A stretch of 64,000 nucleotides of DNA, from positions 143,737 to 207,736 of the forward strand of contig DAOKYU010000006.1 of the NCBI GenBank assembly GCA_035325995.1, written 5' to 3'. A program made the position numbers and the translations under genes. Shown in pieces: positions 43,085 through 51,983 of this stretch. Each line of letters opens with the position of its first letter. Position 1 is the stretch's first letter. The notes under the pieces are model-generated. The model ran no database searches. It had not been told where the DNA came from and saw only the letters and a program-made list of their open reading frames with translations. Origin of the DNA: Thermodesulfobacteriota bacterium (GTDB lineage Bacteria > Desulfobacterota_D > UBA1144 > Nemesobacterales > UBA2774).

Positions 43085-43759
43085 CTAGTAATTACCGTGC
43101 TGCAGGCCGCCGGTTATCGTCATGACCCAATCGCCCCAGTAGAAAAGACGCATGTTCCCGTCAACCGTCTGAACGGCGGGGTTGTCGGACCAGCCGCCGG
43201 GCGTCAGCACTTTATACATGGCGTTCTCGTCTTCGAAGATGTACTTATCGCCGTTCTCGAGCGTAACGAGGAATTCGTTCCCGGCCCGCTCGTCCAGAAC
43301 CGCCACGGTGCAATCGCCGTGGTAGACGTAGAGCCCGCCCTTCCTGTCGTAGAGCGAGCAGCCGGCGTCGTCGGACACCGACGCCCTCGGCGCGGGCTCT
43401 GCATAGGCCGGGGATTGATAGTAGCCCGAGCTCTCGACACTGCTCGTGACCGCATCGTAAACACACTGGTAGTCGAACGACAGCCAGTAGCCGTCGGACT
43501 TAAGGTATTCGCCTGTGCCGGCGAGCTTGTTCTTCGTATCGGAGAGCTCGGAGAGCGTCATGTCCTCGTAATGGAAAAGCAACTTTTGCGCGTCGTAATG
43601 CTCGCCCCTGATCTTGTTGTTGATCGTCTTCTGGCAATCCTGCACCCAGCCCGTGTCGGGCGTCATGGGCGGCACGTCCGGACTGGCGATCGACGCCGCG
43701 AGCGGGGCCGCCCCGACGAGCAGAATGGTCAGGAGTTTCGTTAAAGTGCGTGAATTCAT
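43085..43759 (-). CDS. Secreted protein of unknown function
   Basis: 224 residues with a signal peptide (about 1-24, ending AASIAS). The N-terminal part has WVQDCQKTINNKIRGEHYDA, LSDTKNKLAGTGEYLKSDG and WLSFDYQCVYDA, where two cysteines could pair. A Pro/Ser-rich linker (about 110-128) leads to a beta-rich C-terminus (SLYDRKGGLYVYHGDCTVAVLD to NMRLFYWGDWVMTI). GGGGGAG precedes the ATG. No family is recognised. Its 3' end abuts repeat cluster 4. Confidence 0.8.
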   Translation of the reverse strand: MNSRTLTKLLTILLVGAAPLAASIASPDVPPMTPDTGWVQDCQKTINNKIRGEHYDAQKLLFHYEDMTLSELSDTKNKLAGTGEYLKSDGYWLSFDYQCVYDAVTSSVESSGYYQSPAYAEPAPRASVSDDAGCSLYDRKGGLYVYHGDCTVAVLDERAGNEFLVTLENGDKYIFEDENAMYKVLTPGGWSDNPAVQTVDGNMRLFYWGDWVMTITGGLQHGNY

Positions 43760-44035
43760 GTCTCGATATCTCCCCCCGGCAACCGTTCTATAGAATCGTT
43801 ATATCATACCGCCTTTTCGAGTCAATTGTCATCCGCGGCGGACCGTCATCGGGCGATTGCACGGAATGGGCCGTCACAGGGTAGACCGCGGCAGGCATAG
43901 CGTGATATGATGAGATTCAGCACAGCCCCGAAGAGGGCATGGAAAAGGATGCGCCACGCACGGCCGAACGGCGTTATAATTAGCAGACAAAGGCCGCCAT
44001 GGAGCGAAAGCCGTTCAGACAAAGGAGGATTTCAC

Positions 44036-44305
44036 ATGACAGGCACACCGCAGGTCCAGACCCGCGACAATACGCCGATGAGCATCGGCGACTGGATAAT
44101 CACGATGATTCTTCTTTACATCCCCATCGTCGGGCTCATATGCCTTCTTTACTGGGCGCTCAGCAGCACGGGGAACGTGAATAGAAGGAACTTCTCGATA
44201 GCAGCCCTTATCATAAGCATTGTGGCAATGGCTTTGGTCGTCGTCGGCCTGGTTTTCTTCGGCGGTATGGCCGCGATAATGTCCGAACACGGCACCCAGC
44301 TTTAG
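44036..44305 (+). CDS. Small two-helix membrane protein
   Basis: 89 residues: a hydrophilic N-terminus (about 1-17), a membrane helix (IGDWIITMILLYIPIVGLIC, continuing to YWAL), a short basic loop (NVNRRNF) and a second helix (about 52-78). AAAGGAGG is well placed before ATG 44036. A TATAAT at 43975-43980 may be its -10 box. The residues read from an earlier in-frame start do not look coding. Similar small proteins are common and have no assigned function. Confidence 0.75.
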   Translation: MTGTPQVQTRDNTPMSIGDWIITMILLYIPIVGLICLLYWALSSTGNVNRRNFSIAALIISIVAMALVVVGLVFFGGMAAIMSEHGTQL

Positions 44306-44336
44306 AGGCGCGGGCTCCGGGCAAACCGGGACGGGC

Positions 44337-45860
44337 CTAGACGTCGATGAAGATCCCGCCCGCCTCTTCGGACGTCAGGCGTGATACCGACGTCACCTTG
44401 TCGCTGAACCCCGAGAGGGATTCCCACGACTCCCTGCCGGAGACGTCTATAAGTACGGAGTAGACCTTAAACCCGAGCCTCGATTTCTCGCGCCTGAATT
44501 TTTCGAGCCACTCGCCGCCGACCGCCGCCTCGCCGTCTGTGATGAATACTATGTCGCCCCTCTTCCACTTGGAATCCGAGAGTATGCCGAGGGCCCTGTC
44601 GAGGGGCTCTTCGAAGCTGGTCCCCCCGCCCGGGAAGTATTCGGCGAGCTCGAAGATGTCGGCTTCCCTCATGCCCCAGCCGCCCCTGCCCTCGCGCGGG
44701 TCCGTCTCGAACACCTTGCCCGGCTGCCCCCCGGAGGAGAACACGATTATCGCCGCCTTACGCCTTTCGCGCTTGGCGATGTCGAGCAGCGTGAGGCAGA
44801 CGCCCTTGGACCACAGCTCTTTTTTACCTTCCATCGACGAGCTCCCGTCGAGGCAAACGACCATCGGCCCCCTTCCCTTCTCCTCGCGAAGCGAGTATTG
44901 AAGGAGCCTCCCCTCGACGAGCCGCTTTTTGAAGTCCGAACGGAAGGCCTCGTTCCCGAGGAGCACCATCTCGGACGGTATTATGCGCCCGAGGTCGTCC
45001 CCCGAAGCTATGTCGAACACCTCGGCGCCCCTCCGCGACCACGACTTACGGCGGCCCCTGAGCATTTCTTCCTTGAGGCTCCCGACGATGAGCGAAAGAC
45101 GCCTCAGCTTCTCGTTCGAATTCAGCTTCGCCGCGAGGTCGAGCTTTTCGCCCGCGGGCCTTTCGGCCGGGGCCCCCATCGACGAGCTCCACGACTGTAC
45201 CTCGTCGTCGGAGTTCTCGACCCTCTCGGACGTCTCCTTCATCGACGCCCTGACCATCTTCTTTAAATTGACGGACGACTTCTCGTGCCTCTCTTCCAGC
45301 TCGTCCGAAAGCTCGCCGAGCTCTTCCTCGGCGTCCCCGAGCTCATCCTTCTTTTCGTCCCTGAGCTTCTTGAACGCCTCGTTCTCCCCGCCGCCCTCGT
45401 TCTCGTCCCAGGTCTCCATCTCGTCCCGTATCTCGTCCACCTCGCTCTCGGCGGCGTCCGTCTGCCATTCCCTGACGAGCGACCTCTCCCCCGGCCCGTC
45501 CCCGGACCTGAGCCATTCGAGGACGCTCCGCCCCATCTCGACGGTAGCCAGCGCCGAGTGGAACTCGTCGAGAACCGTCTCCTCCCTCATCTCCTTGTAC
45601 GAGGCGTCCGCGAGGACTTCCTTCATTATGCGCCTCGGGAGGAGCGCGCTTTTCCTGAGCGAGTCGTCCGGGGTGAAGACGACGTTGTGCTTGAAGAACG
45701 AAGCGAACAGGTCCTCCATGAGCGGCGCGAACCCCGGGAGGAGCGAGGAGCCCCTTTCGATCAAATCCCGGAGCTCCGAGGACGAATCGACGAGGTTCGA
45801 GTACGCCTCCCTGTCGAAGGAATCCGCCTCGATGTTATTGAGCCCTTTCGCGCGCGCCAT
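44337..45860 (-). CDS. VWA-domain protein, ViaA/CoxE-like
   Basis: 507 residues. Helical N-terminus (about 1-140), a very acidic coiled-coil (about 145-230, EDEMETWDENEGG and DAEEELGELSDELEERHEK), then a helical region (KLRRLSLIVGSLKEEM) and a C-terminal von Willebrand A domain (about 330-507) with an intact MIDAS: DGSSSM, threonine in GGGTSFEE and the Asp in FITDGEA. ViaA-type proteins work with a MoxR/RavA AAA+ ATPase as a chaperone pair; no such ATPase gene is next to it here. ATG 45860 starts the conserved part; it has no clear Shine-Dalgarno. Divergent from the MFS gene. Confidence 0.87.
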   Translation of the reverse strand: MARAKGLNNIEADSFDREAYSNLVDSSSELRDLIERGSSLLPGFAPLMEDLFASFFKHNVVFTPDDSLRKSALLPRRIMKEVLADASYKEMREETVLDEFHSALATVEMGRSVLEWLRSGDGPGERSLVREWQTDAAESEVDEIRDEMETWDENEGGGENEAFKKLRDEKKDELGDAEEELGELSDELEERHEKSSVNLKKMVRASMKETSERVENSDDEVQSWSSSMGAPAERPAGEKLDLAAKLNSNEKLRRLSLIVGSLKEEMLRGRRKSWSRRGAEVFDIASGDDLGRIIPSEMVLLGNEAFRSDFKKRLVEGRLLQYSLREEKGRGPMVVCLDGSSSMEGKKELWSKGVCLTLLDIAKRERRKAAIIVFSSGGQPGKVFETDPREGRGGWGMREADIFELAEYFPGGGTSFEEPLDRALGILSDSKWKRGDIVFITDGEAAVGGEWLEKFRREKSRLGFKVYSVLIDVSGRESWESLSGFSDKVTSVSRLTSEEAGGIFIDV

Positions 45861-45953
45861 AGGAATAAAGCTTACACCCCGGCGCGGGAGTATCAATTTT
45901 CACGGGACATGTTAAAATTCCTCACTCCCCCGACAACCAGCGGACAGCTACGA

Positions 45954-47120
45954 ATGAGACTTAACAACACAGAGCTAAGGGCCGTCGTAACGGTGGCCAT
46001 TATCATGGCCTCCAGGCTTCTCGGCATATTCCTTATACTGCCCGTGTTCAGCGTCTACGCCGAAAAGTACCCGGGGTCGAGCATCGCGATGGCCGGGGTC
46101 GCGTTCGGCATATACGCCCTCGCCCAGAGCTTCCTTCAAATACCCTTCGGATGGGCGAGCGACAAGCTCGGGAGAAAGCCGGTTTTATTGATCGGGATTC
46201 TTATATTCACTGTCGGAAGCGTTTTGTGCGGCATGGCCGAGACCATAGGGGGGCTCATTCTGGGGCGCATCATACAGGGCACGGGGGCCGTGAGCTCGGT
46301 GGCGATCGCCGCGCTCGGCGACCTTACGCGGCCCCAGGTGAGGGCGCAGTCGTTCACCATCGTCGGCATAACTATAGGAGTCGCTTTCCTGGCGGCGATA
46401 ATCGCGGGCCCGCTCCTGGCGTCGCACATCGGATTTTCGAGCGTGTTCTACGTCCTGGCGGCGCTCGGAGGCGTAACCCTCATCCTGACGCTGTTCTTCT
46501 TCCCCAGGATAGAGGGCGGGGAGCCCGTCGGCGAGCGACACGGGTTCAGGAAGCTCCTCTGCATGCCCGAGATGCGAAGGCTCCTTCTTGCGACCGTAGT
46601 CGTTTCGCTCTCGGTGAACCTCTTCGTATTCGTGTACCCGCTCACGTGGACGTCGCTCGGAGTGAGCGACGCGGACCTCTGGAAGGTGTATCTCATATCC
46701 CTCCTCCCGGCGGCGCTGTTCGTGTTCCCGGCGGTGAGGACGGCCGAAAAGAGGGGGCGCATCGGCGCCGTGGTCAGGGCCGGGTGGGCGCTCATAGCGC
46801 TCGCATTCCTGACGTATCCCTTCCTCGCCGGGGCGGCGCTCCTGTTTTACGGCGCGGGGATGCTCTTCTTCGCGGGGCACACAATAATGCAGTCCATACT
46901 GCCGGCGTTCGTAACGCAGAGGGTGGGCCAGGCCAACAGGGGGGCGGCCACCGGGCTCTATAACCTGCTCTCGTTCGCGGGCTCGGCGGCGGGCGGCATG
47001 ATGGCCGGGTACCTCTATCACGTACACCCCTCCGCGCCGCTGACGGTGGGGTTCCTCATCATAATCGTCTGGGGCCTCGCCGGTCTCCCGGCTGCGCCTG
47101 AGATAACCGGCCCGGAGTAG
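45954..47120 (+). CDS. MFS transporter, YajR-like
   Basis: 388 residues from ATG 45954, with 12 predicted helices. Helix 1-2 contains ASRLLGIFLILPVFSVYAEK, and the loop 2-3 motif A is GWASDKLGRKPVL, followed by GRIIQGTGAVSSVAIAALGD, as in the E. coli YajR group. The extra C-terminal domain of YajR is absent. The substrate is unknown. An earlier ATG (45909) would add 15 residues; neither has a ribosome site, and TAAAAT close to 45909 may be a -10 box, which favours the later start. Divergent from the VWA gene with about 90 bases between. Confidence 0.87.
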   Translation: MRLNNTELRAVVTVAIIMASRLLGIFLILPVFSVYAEKYPGSSIAMAGVAFGIYALAQSFLQIPFGWASDKLGRKPVLLIGILIFTVGSVLCGMAETIGGLILGRIIQGTGAVSSVAIAALGDLTRPQVRAQSFTIVGITIGVAFLAAIIAGPLLASHIGFSSVFYVLAALGGVTLILTLFFFPRIEGGEPVGERHGFRKLLCMPEMRRLLLATVVVSLSVNLFVFVYPLTWTSLGVSDADLWKVYLISLLPAALFVFPAVRTAEKRGRIGAVVRAGWALIALAFLTYPFLAGAALLFYGAGMLFFAGHTIMQSILPAFVTQRVGQANRGAATGLYNLLSFAGSAAGGMMAGYLYHVHPSAPLTVGFLIIIVWGLAGLPAAPEITGPE

Positions 47121-47399
47121 GCGGTATGGAAGACACGCGGCGCACCGCCGTCCGGACCAACCCCGATTTAAAACGTCGTATCGGAACAGAGGCCGACTGT
47201 AACGCCGCTTCCTGAAAGGTGCGGCCCCCCAAGCCCGCGCATACCGATCCCCTGACCGGCTTTACGAGATAAATATGTCGTGGGGTTATCGGCTTAAAGT
47301 GAGTGCCCGGAAGCGGCGGGTAGAAGCGATGTCAGGTCACGCATTCAACGAAGCGAGATTAGAGATTAAAGCACCACTCGCGCGAAAAGTAATATGTAA
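47121..47399. other. Intergenic segment after the YajR-like gene
   Basis: 279 bases that merge into repeat DNA. A short open frame (47275-47463) lacks a ribosome site and codon bias and runs into repeat modules, so it is not called. Confidence 0.35.
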
Positions 47400-47539
47400 C
47401 TCAATCTTCGCTACGTCGAATCCCGCACACTTCGCGCGCTTTAATAACGAAGCGAGAGAATAAATTCTTAAGCGGAGATCGCGCGTCAGGTGGCGACACC
47501 GCCTGCGGTGCTACGTCGATTCCCTGCGGGCGGGGCCCG
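47400..47539. repeat. Partial repeat cluster 5
   Basis: CTTCGCTACGTCGAAT, GCGTCAGGTGGCGACACCGC, GTGCTACGTCGATTC and a GCGGGC-gggg-CCCGC hairpin match parts of the modules in clusters 1-4. It abuts the stop codon of the DUF1059 gene. Confidence 0.6.
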
Positions 47540-47716
47540 CTATTCGTCGTGTATCGCCTTGTTGACCTTTTCTAAAAGCTCGGGCGGAATGGAATCCATC
47601 CCGTGGTCTTCTTTAGCGTGCTTTTCGGCCTGGCGCATGATTTCCTCTACCGAATCGCCCTTCGCTTCGAAGTCGCAGTCAACTCCCACTTCCCTGCAGC
47701 GCAGAACCTTTGCCAT
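47540..47716 (-). CDS. DUF1059 small protein
   Basis: 58 residues: starts MAKVLRCREVGVDCDFEAKG, then SVEEIMRQAEKHAKEDHGM and a short C-terminal helix ending KAIHDE. This is the whole DUF1059 domain, with the two cysteines (RCRE and VDCDF) and the late histidine (KHAKEDHG) that are conserved in the family and may bind metal. A GGAGGTAAATC site precedes the ATG. It stands alone; function unknown. Confidence 0.9.
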   Translation of the reverse strand: MAKVLRCREVGVDCDFEAKGDSVEEIMRQAEKHAKEDHGMDSIPPELLEKVNKAIHDE

Positions 47717-48222
47717 GATTTACCTCCCCGGAGAAATTTGCTCTTCTGTTTCGATTATATAATTTCGCGGGCAGCCGAGTCAATCGTTTTCGAGTCCGGA
47801 TACCTCGCCGGACCGGGGACACCGGACGGCCGGGGATAAAGATAAAGCACAAAGAAATCAGGCCTTTTATACCTCGAAATTAAAAAACAGGGACGATTTA
47901 CAATTAAAAGGAGAGTTCTTTCACCTCGAAATCCGGAAAATTTTTTCACGCACGGTCTATCGGCTATTAACATCACTTCATCAATCAAGCGAGCCATGCG
48001 GCAAACAGAAGGTGCATAGTGCTCGCCATCCATAACAAATATTTATCTCCCTTAATTATCTCTCCGGCACAAAGACAATCATCTATATAGACGCTTAACA
48101 TTAAACTTTATAAATGCGCTGTAATTATCTGTAATTACAACTAAAATATTGCTCAATTGCTCTTTGAATTCCGCTTTCGATGTGCTATGATTGCGAATCA
48201 AAAACAGAAGGAGGATATATAA
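47717..48222. other. AT-rich intergenic region before an IPTL-CTERM gene
   Basis: 506 bases, clearly more AT-rich than the surroundings from about 47840 on. No gene is supported. It has a TGTAATTA direct repeat whose second copy extends to the palindrome TGTAATTACA (48120-48139) and a promoter at 48164. It may be a long regulatory region or imported DNA. Confidence 0.4.
48164..48191 (+). promoter_or_regulatory. Sigma-70 promoter of the 48223 gene
   Basis: TTGAAT (48164-48169), 16 bases, TATGAT (48186-48191), about 31 bases before the GTG start. Confidence 0.5.
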
Positions 48223-49086
48223 GTGAATTCGACCGGATTTCTCACCCTGATTTTATTTTTGACCTTTTCCTTTTCAGCCGCTTCGAATGCGGAGATCGAG
48301 CTCGTCAACGGGTCCGTGAGCGGCCTCGGCGACCAGACGATACCGTTCACCGAAGGCGGTTTCGAGCTGCCGGCCGGGCCCCAGGGGTCGTTCGAGCTCC
48401 TGGTTTGCGCCACGAGCTCGACCGGCGGTAATACTTTCTTCGATCCGATCCCGGACTCGCTCGGCACCATCAGCGTCGCGTCCTGCCAGCCGTCGCCGCA
48501 GGGCACCTGCGTCGCGGGCATCTGGGGGCAGAACACGTCGAGCCCCGATTACAGGGAAGGCGTTTGCATCTGGACGGACCCGGCCACGGTTTACGTCGCC
48601 GGCGTATTCAGGTGGACCGGCGTCGACCCTAACGAGCCGATAACAGGCATCGACTGCAATACCGGAATCGGCCAGATCGCAACCGCGCCTTCCATAACGG
48701 TTGAAGAGGGCTCGGGGATTGTCAGGGTATTCACGTTCGGCGTCAGCTTCACCGACCAGCTCATTACCGCGAACGAAGTCCTCCAGGGGAGCATTTCTGC
48801 GCTTGCGCTTTCGGAGAATCGTGACAACTTCCAGGGGGTCTTTCTAAGGGAATTCGCCTCCGTTGCCGAAGAGAGCGGCCCGACGGGTCCGTTAGCCGTC
48901 AACCTCGCCGAGGAAATCGGCGAGCCCGAGGCGCAGGCTCCGTGGAGGGCGTGCACGATCGGCCTCAGGGCCCGCTCGCTCGCAAGGCCTATACCGACCA
49001 TGTCCGAGTGGGGCATGGGCGTATTCGCCGCCCTTGCGGCCTCGGCTTCCATATGGGCGATAAGACGGAGGACGAGGACGGCGTAA
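48223..49086 (+). CDS. IPTL-CTERM surface protein, paralogue of the 52699 gene
   Basis: 287 residues: a signal peptide (about 1-23, SNAE), a beta-rich domain with LLVCATSSTGGNTFFDPIPD, SCQPSPQGTCVAGIW, VCIWTDPATVYVAGVFRWTG and WRACTIGLRA, then the sorting tail IPTMSEWGM, a membrane helix and RRRTRTA at the very end. The start is GTG with GGAGG about eight bases upstream. The domain matches that of the protein at 52699 (same VVC-S/T-STG, GI-, CxW and W-ACTI-LR positions), so this is a small family of exosortase-sorted proteins. No enzyme motif; a surface or matrix role is inferred. Confidence 0.87.
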   Translation: MNSTGFLTLILFLTFSFSAASNAEIELVNGSVSGLGDQTIPFTEGGFELPAGPQGSFELLVCATSSTGGNTFFDPIPDSLGTISVASCQPSPQGTCVAGIWGQNTSSPDYREGVCIWTDPATVYVAGVFRWTGVDPNEPITGIDCNTGIGQIATAPSITVEEGSGIVRVFTFGVSFTDQLITANEVLQGSISALALSENRDNFQGVFLREFASVAEESGPTGPLAVNLAEEIGEPEAQAPWRACTIGLRARSLARPIPTMSEWGMGVFAALAASASIWAIRRRTRTA

Positions 49087-49440
49087 GAACCTCCCAATCG
49101 AAACGATTCGACGAAAGGGGAGCGGCCTCTTTTTATCCCCTTCAGACATCCCGATGACGCGGCGCACCCGGCGCGTTCCGGCCGCGTGAATCCCCCGCCC
49201 TCCTGAATGCATCATAACTGTCGTGACAACACCGGCCGAATGCCGGGGGTTCGGGGTCGGACAGGAATCCGCACAATTCACGACGTTTAAGAGCCGGTTT
49301 CGAATCGAAACCACAATTCCAGTCCGAAAAAGCGCGGGATTGGGGGCTCTTACGCCGTTTTTCGAGAAATATATGAATCCCGGCCCTTGTATTTGCACTC
49401 TAACTGTATATATAAGAGATAGGGGGGGTGTGAACAAAAA
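49087..49440. other. Intergenic region before the sigma factor gene
   Basis: 354 bases without a supported gene. Only the promoter at 49387 stands out. The AGGGG...CCCCT pairing near 49118-49140 has its T-run inside the loop and is not a convincing terminator. Confidence 0.3.
49387..49414 (+). promoter_or_regulatory. Sigma-70 promoter of the sigma factor gene
   Basis: TTGTAT (49387-49392) with TATATA at 49409-49414 (16-base spacer); an alternative -10 is TATAAG at 49411. It lies about 30 bases before the ATG. Confidence 0.5.
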
Positions 49441-50604
49441 ATGAAATCCATAGAAAGAGACATGGAAAGCATGCATTACGGCGACTACGAGGAAGCCGAA
49501 ACCGATTTCCCCGTCACCGGGGAAGAGGAAACGGCCGAGGGGGCGGAATACGCCTACGAGGACGAATCCCAAGAGCCGGGCTACAGGGCCGGTGACCCCG
49601 GCGGGTACCGCCCGCGCAGCAAGAAGGAGGCCGACAAGGCAAGGCCCGGACGCTACGAAGAAGAGAAGGTGCTCCAGGTTTACTTCAGGGACCTTCTGAC
49701 CGAGCCGCTCCTTACGCGGGCCGACGAGCAGGAGCTCGGGGCCGCCATAAAGGAATGCGAGAAGAAAGTAAAGGAGATCCAGAAGCAGGTCGAGCTTCTG
49801 ACCAGCCCGCGGAGAAAAAAGAAGACCGGAGAGAACGTCGATACGCTCGGCGCCGAGATGAAGGAATATTCCGAGAAGGCGCACGAGCTCAAGGCCCGCT
49901 TCATAAAATCGAACCTGAGGCTGGTCGTGAGCATAGCCAAGAAGCACCTCGGGCGAGGGCTCCCGCTTACGGACCTCGTCCAGGAGGGGAACCTCGGGCT
50001 CATGAGGGCCGTCGAAAAGTTCGACCATACGAAGGGATTCAAGTTCTCGACCTACGCCGCGTGGTGGATACAGCAGTCGCTCTCCCGCGCGATAGCCGAG
50101 AAAACGAAAACGATCAAGGTGCCCGTCTACGTCATGGAGCAGTCGGGGAAGGTATTCAGGGCGAAGTACGCCCTGATAGAGGAAACGGGCAAGAGCCCGC
50201 TCCCGCACGAGATAGCCGAAAAGGCCGATCTCTCGGTGGACATAGTAAAGGCCGTTCTCGACGGCTCGGACGGAACGCTGTCGCTCGACAGGCCGATAAG
50301 CGGCGACGCCGGGAGGAGCTACATGGACCTTCTTCCCGACAGCGAGACATACGGCCAGGAGACGTCCCACGCCGAGAAGGAGATGAAGGACCTTCTCGAA
50401 GAGACGCTGTCCGTCCTCACGGACAAAGAGGCCGAGATCATAAGGATGAGATACGGGCTCGATACGGACAAGGTATACACGCTCGACGAGATAGGCGGGA
50501 AGTTCGGCGTCACGAGGGAGCGGATAAGGCAGATAGAAAAGGCCGCTCTCAAGAAGATGGCGGAATCCGCCAACGGCGACGCGCTCAAGAGCTGCCTGTC
50601 GTAA
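49441..50604 (+). CDS. RpoD-family sigma factor (group 2 type)
   Basis: 387 residues. An acidic N-terminus (about 1-75) without the full region 1.1 of a housekeeping sigma, then region 1.2 (VLQVYFRDLLTEPLLTRADEQELG), a short non-conserved basic insert with SPRRKKKTGEN, region 2 (FIKSNLRLVVSIAKKHLGRG, LTDLVQEGNLGLMRAVEKFD, FKFSTYAAWWIQQSLSRAIA), region 3 (PLPHEIAEKADLSVD) and region 4 (YTLDEIGGKFGVTRERIRQI). The DNA-contact residues are RpoD-like, so it should read sigma-70-type promoters; the shorter N-terminus suggests an alternative, RpoS- or SigB-like role. GGGGGGGTGTG precedes the ATG. Confidence 0.9.
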   Translation: MKSIERDMESMHYGDYEEAETDFPVTGEEETAEGAEYAYEDESQEPGYRAGDPGGYRPRSKKEADKARPGRYEEEKVLQVYFRDLLTEPLLTRADEQELGAAIKECEKKVKEIQKQVELLTSPRRKKKTGENVDTLGAEMKEYSEKAHELKARFIKSNLRLVVSIAKKHLGRGLPLTDLVQEGNLGLMRAVEKFDHTKGFKFSTYAAWWIQQSLSRAIAEKTKTIKVPVYVMEQSGKVFRAKYALIEETGKSPLPHEIAEKADLSVDIVKAVLDGSDGTLSLDRPISGDAGRSYMDLLPDSETYGQETSHAEKEMKDLLEETLSVLTDKEAEIIRMRYGLDTDKVYTLDEIGGKFGVTRERIRQIEKAALKKMAESANGDALKSCLS

Positions 50605-50897
50605 ACGACCGGGGGCCAGGCGGGCAGCTTTCGGGTGCGGACCATAGTATGATAATTTCGACCTGGACATGGCCCTGCAGGGAGCCGGGTCGAGCTCCCT
50701 CCAGCCGTTTTCTATATCCGGCATCGAACATCCCATTTAGGTTAAACAATAATCTTTTACCCTTAATTCTCGATAATTCTCGATTGACGTGAATCTTTTT
50801 ATCATTATTCTCAATTGACATGGCTTAAAAGTGAGGGGGAGGCCGGTATAGAAATCATTTTTCCGCCTCCGCAAGAATCTTATATTAGGGGTGAAAA

Positions 50898-51164
50898 ATG
50901 CCTGACAATCTAACACTAAAACTCGTACATTGCAGACCGTCTATATACAACGACAACCATCGCCTGTCACTTGAAACCATCGACCCGGGAGACGGCAAGA
51001 CAATCCGGCTCCTGCAATCCCAGAACGTACCCGAAAACCAGCTCGCCGCGTTGGAATTCAACGGTGAAATCTACATCGCCGGTACAGAAAAATCCGCGCC
51101 TTCGTTGCCCTTCGATAAAATATACAAGCTCACGGAAATGCAGAAGCACGAAATAAAAGCCTGA
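50898..51164 (+). CDS. Small protein of unknown function
   Basis: 88 residues, no signal peptide or membrane span. Predicted mainly beta (LTLKLVHCRPSIY, HRLSLETIDPGDGKTIRLLQ, LAALEFNGEIYIAGTEK) with a short C-terminal helix. AGGGGTG precedes the ATG at a suitable distance. It stands before the HTH/nucleotidyltransferase pair after a 240-base gap and may have nothing to do with it. Upstream lie two direct repeats ATTCTC-n-ATTGAC (50776 and 50808 regions). No family recognised. Confidence 0.6.
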   Translation: MPDNLTLKLVHCRPSIYNDNHRLSLETIDPGDGKTIRLLQSQNVPENQLAALEFNGEIYIAGTEKSAPSLPFDKIYKLTEMQKHEIKA

Positions 51165-51404
51165 GCGCATGTGAAAACGACAGCAATACTTATCCCGGAA
51201 CCGCCGCCTCTTATACATCACCAAAACTTTCGCAATCGACCTCCCGGGCTGAATCGAGCGGCCCATACCCCAAAACCAAGCCGGCCGGATAAAAAATACC
51301 TTAACCGGCGTCATAACAAATTATTGATTGTGGAGATTATCTGTATTATTATATTTGCGAATTCACAATTCGCGATTCGCGAATTATGAACATAAGGTGA
51401 TAAT

Positions 51405-51983
51405 ATGAAAAAGCATAGAGGTATGAGGCCTCAGGATGTGGCGATACTAATATGGATAGCCTCGTTAAAAGAGCAGTGGCTTATAAGGGATGTCTCCTTT
51501 AAGCTGAAAATAAGCGCAGGCGAGGTAAGCGAGTCGCTCTCCAGATCGTCTTACGCCGGACTCATTAGCGCCGATAAAAGAAACGTTATGAAAGATGCCT
51601 TGCTCGAATTCATTGAACACGGCCTCAAATACGTCTTCCCCATACGGCCCGGATCCATAGTGCGCGGAATGCCGACGGCGCACTCCGCCCCTCCCCTGAA
51701 CCGAATTATCAGGAGCGGCAATGATTTCGTATGGCCCTGGCCCCACGGGAATCGCCGCGGAGAGGCGATAGAGCCCCTTTATCCGAAGGCGCCGGATGCA
51801 TGTCACGAGGACGAAAGCCTTCACGAATTACTGGCCCTCGTGGACGCTGTGAGGCTGGGGAAACCGAGGGAGGTGAAATCCGCACTGGAAGAAATCATCT
51901 GGAGGATTCATTCGACGAATGAGAATACGAGAAGCAAACCTCGAAGCCATAAGAGCGGTCGCCAAGGCTCTCGGGGAAATTAA
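51405..51983 (+). CDS. HTH protein of an AbiE-like HTH/nucleotidyltransferase pair
   Basis: 192 residues. N-terminal winged helix (about 8-70: MRPQDVAILIWIASLKEQW, RDVSFKLKISAGEVSESLSR, YAGLIS), then a conserved segment FIEHGLKYVFPIRPGSIVRG and MPTAHSAPPLNRII, WPWPHGNRRGEAIEPLYPKAP and a helical end (LHELLALVDAVRLGKPREVKSALEEI). This layout is known from two-gene modules in which the partner is a nucleotidyltransferase of the AbiEii/MNT type, as here. It is probably the antitoxin-like partner and autorepressor. The 3' end overlaps the start of the partner gene by 65 bases. AAGGTGATA precedes the ATG. Confidence 0.8.
   Translation: MKKHRGMRPQDVAILIWIASLKEQWLIRDVSFKLKISAGEVSESLSRSSYAGLISADKRNVMKDALLEFIEHGLKYVFPIRPGSIVRGMPTAHSAPPLNRIIRSGNDFVWPWPHGNRRGEAIEPLYPKAPDACHEDESLHELLALVDAVRLGKPREVKSALEEIIWRIHSTNENTRSKPRSHKSGRQGSRGN

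Noticed and set aside
44929..45915. 328-residue Ser/Leu-rich plus-strand frame opposite the VWA gene
   Set aside because: Shadow frame of the real minus-strand gene, with low-complexity Ser runs opposite Glu/Asp codons.
47275..47463. 62-residue open frame after the YajR-like gene
   Set aside because: No ribosome site; it runs into repeat modules.
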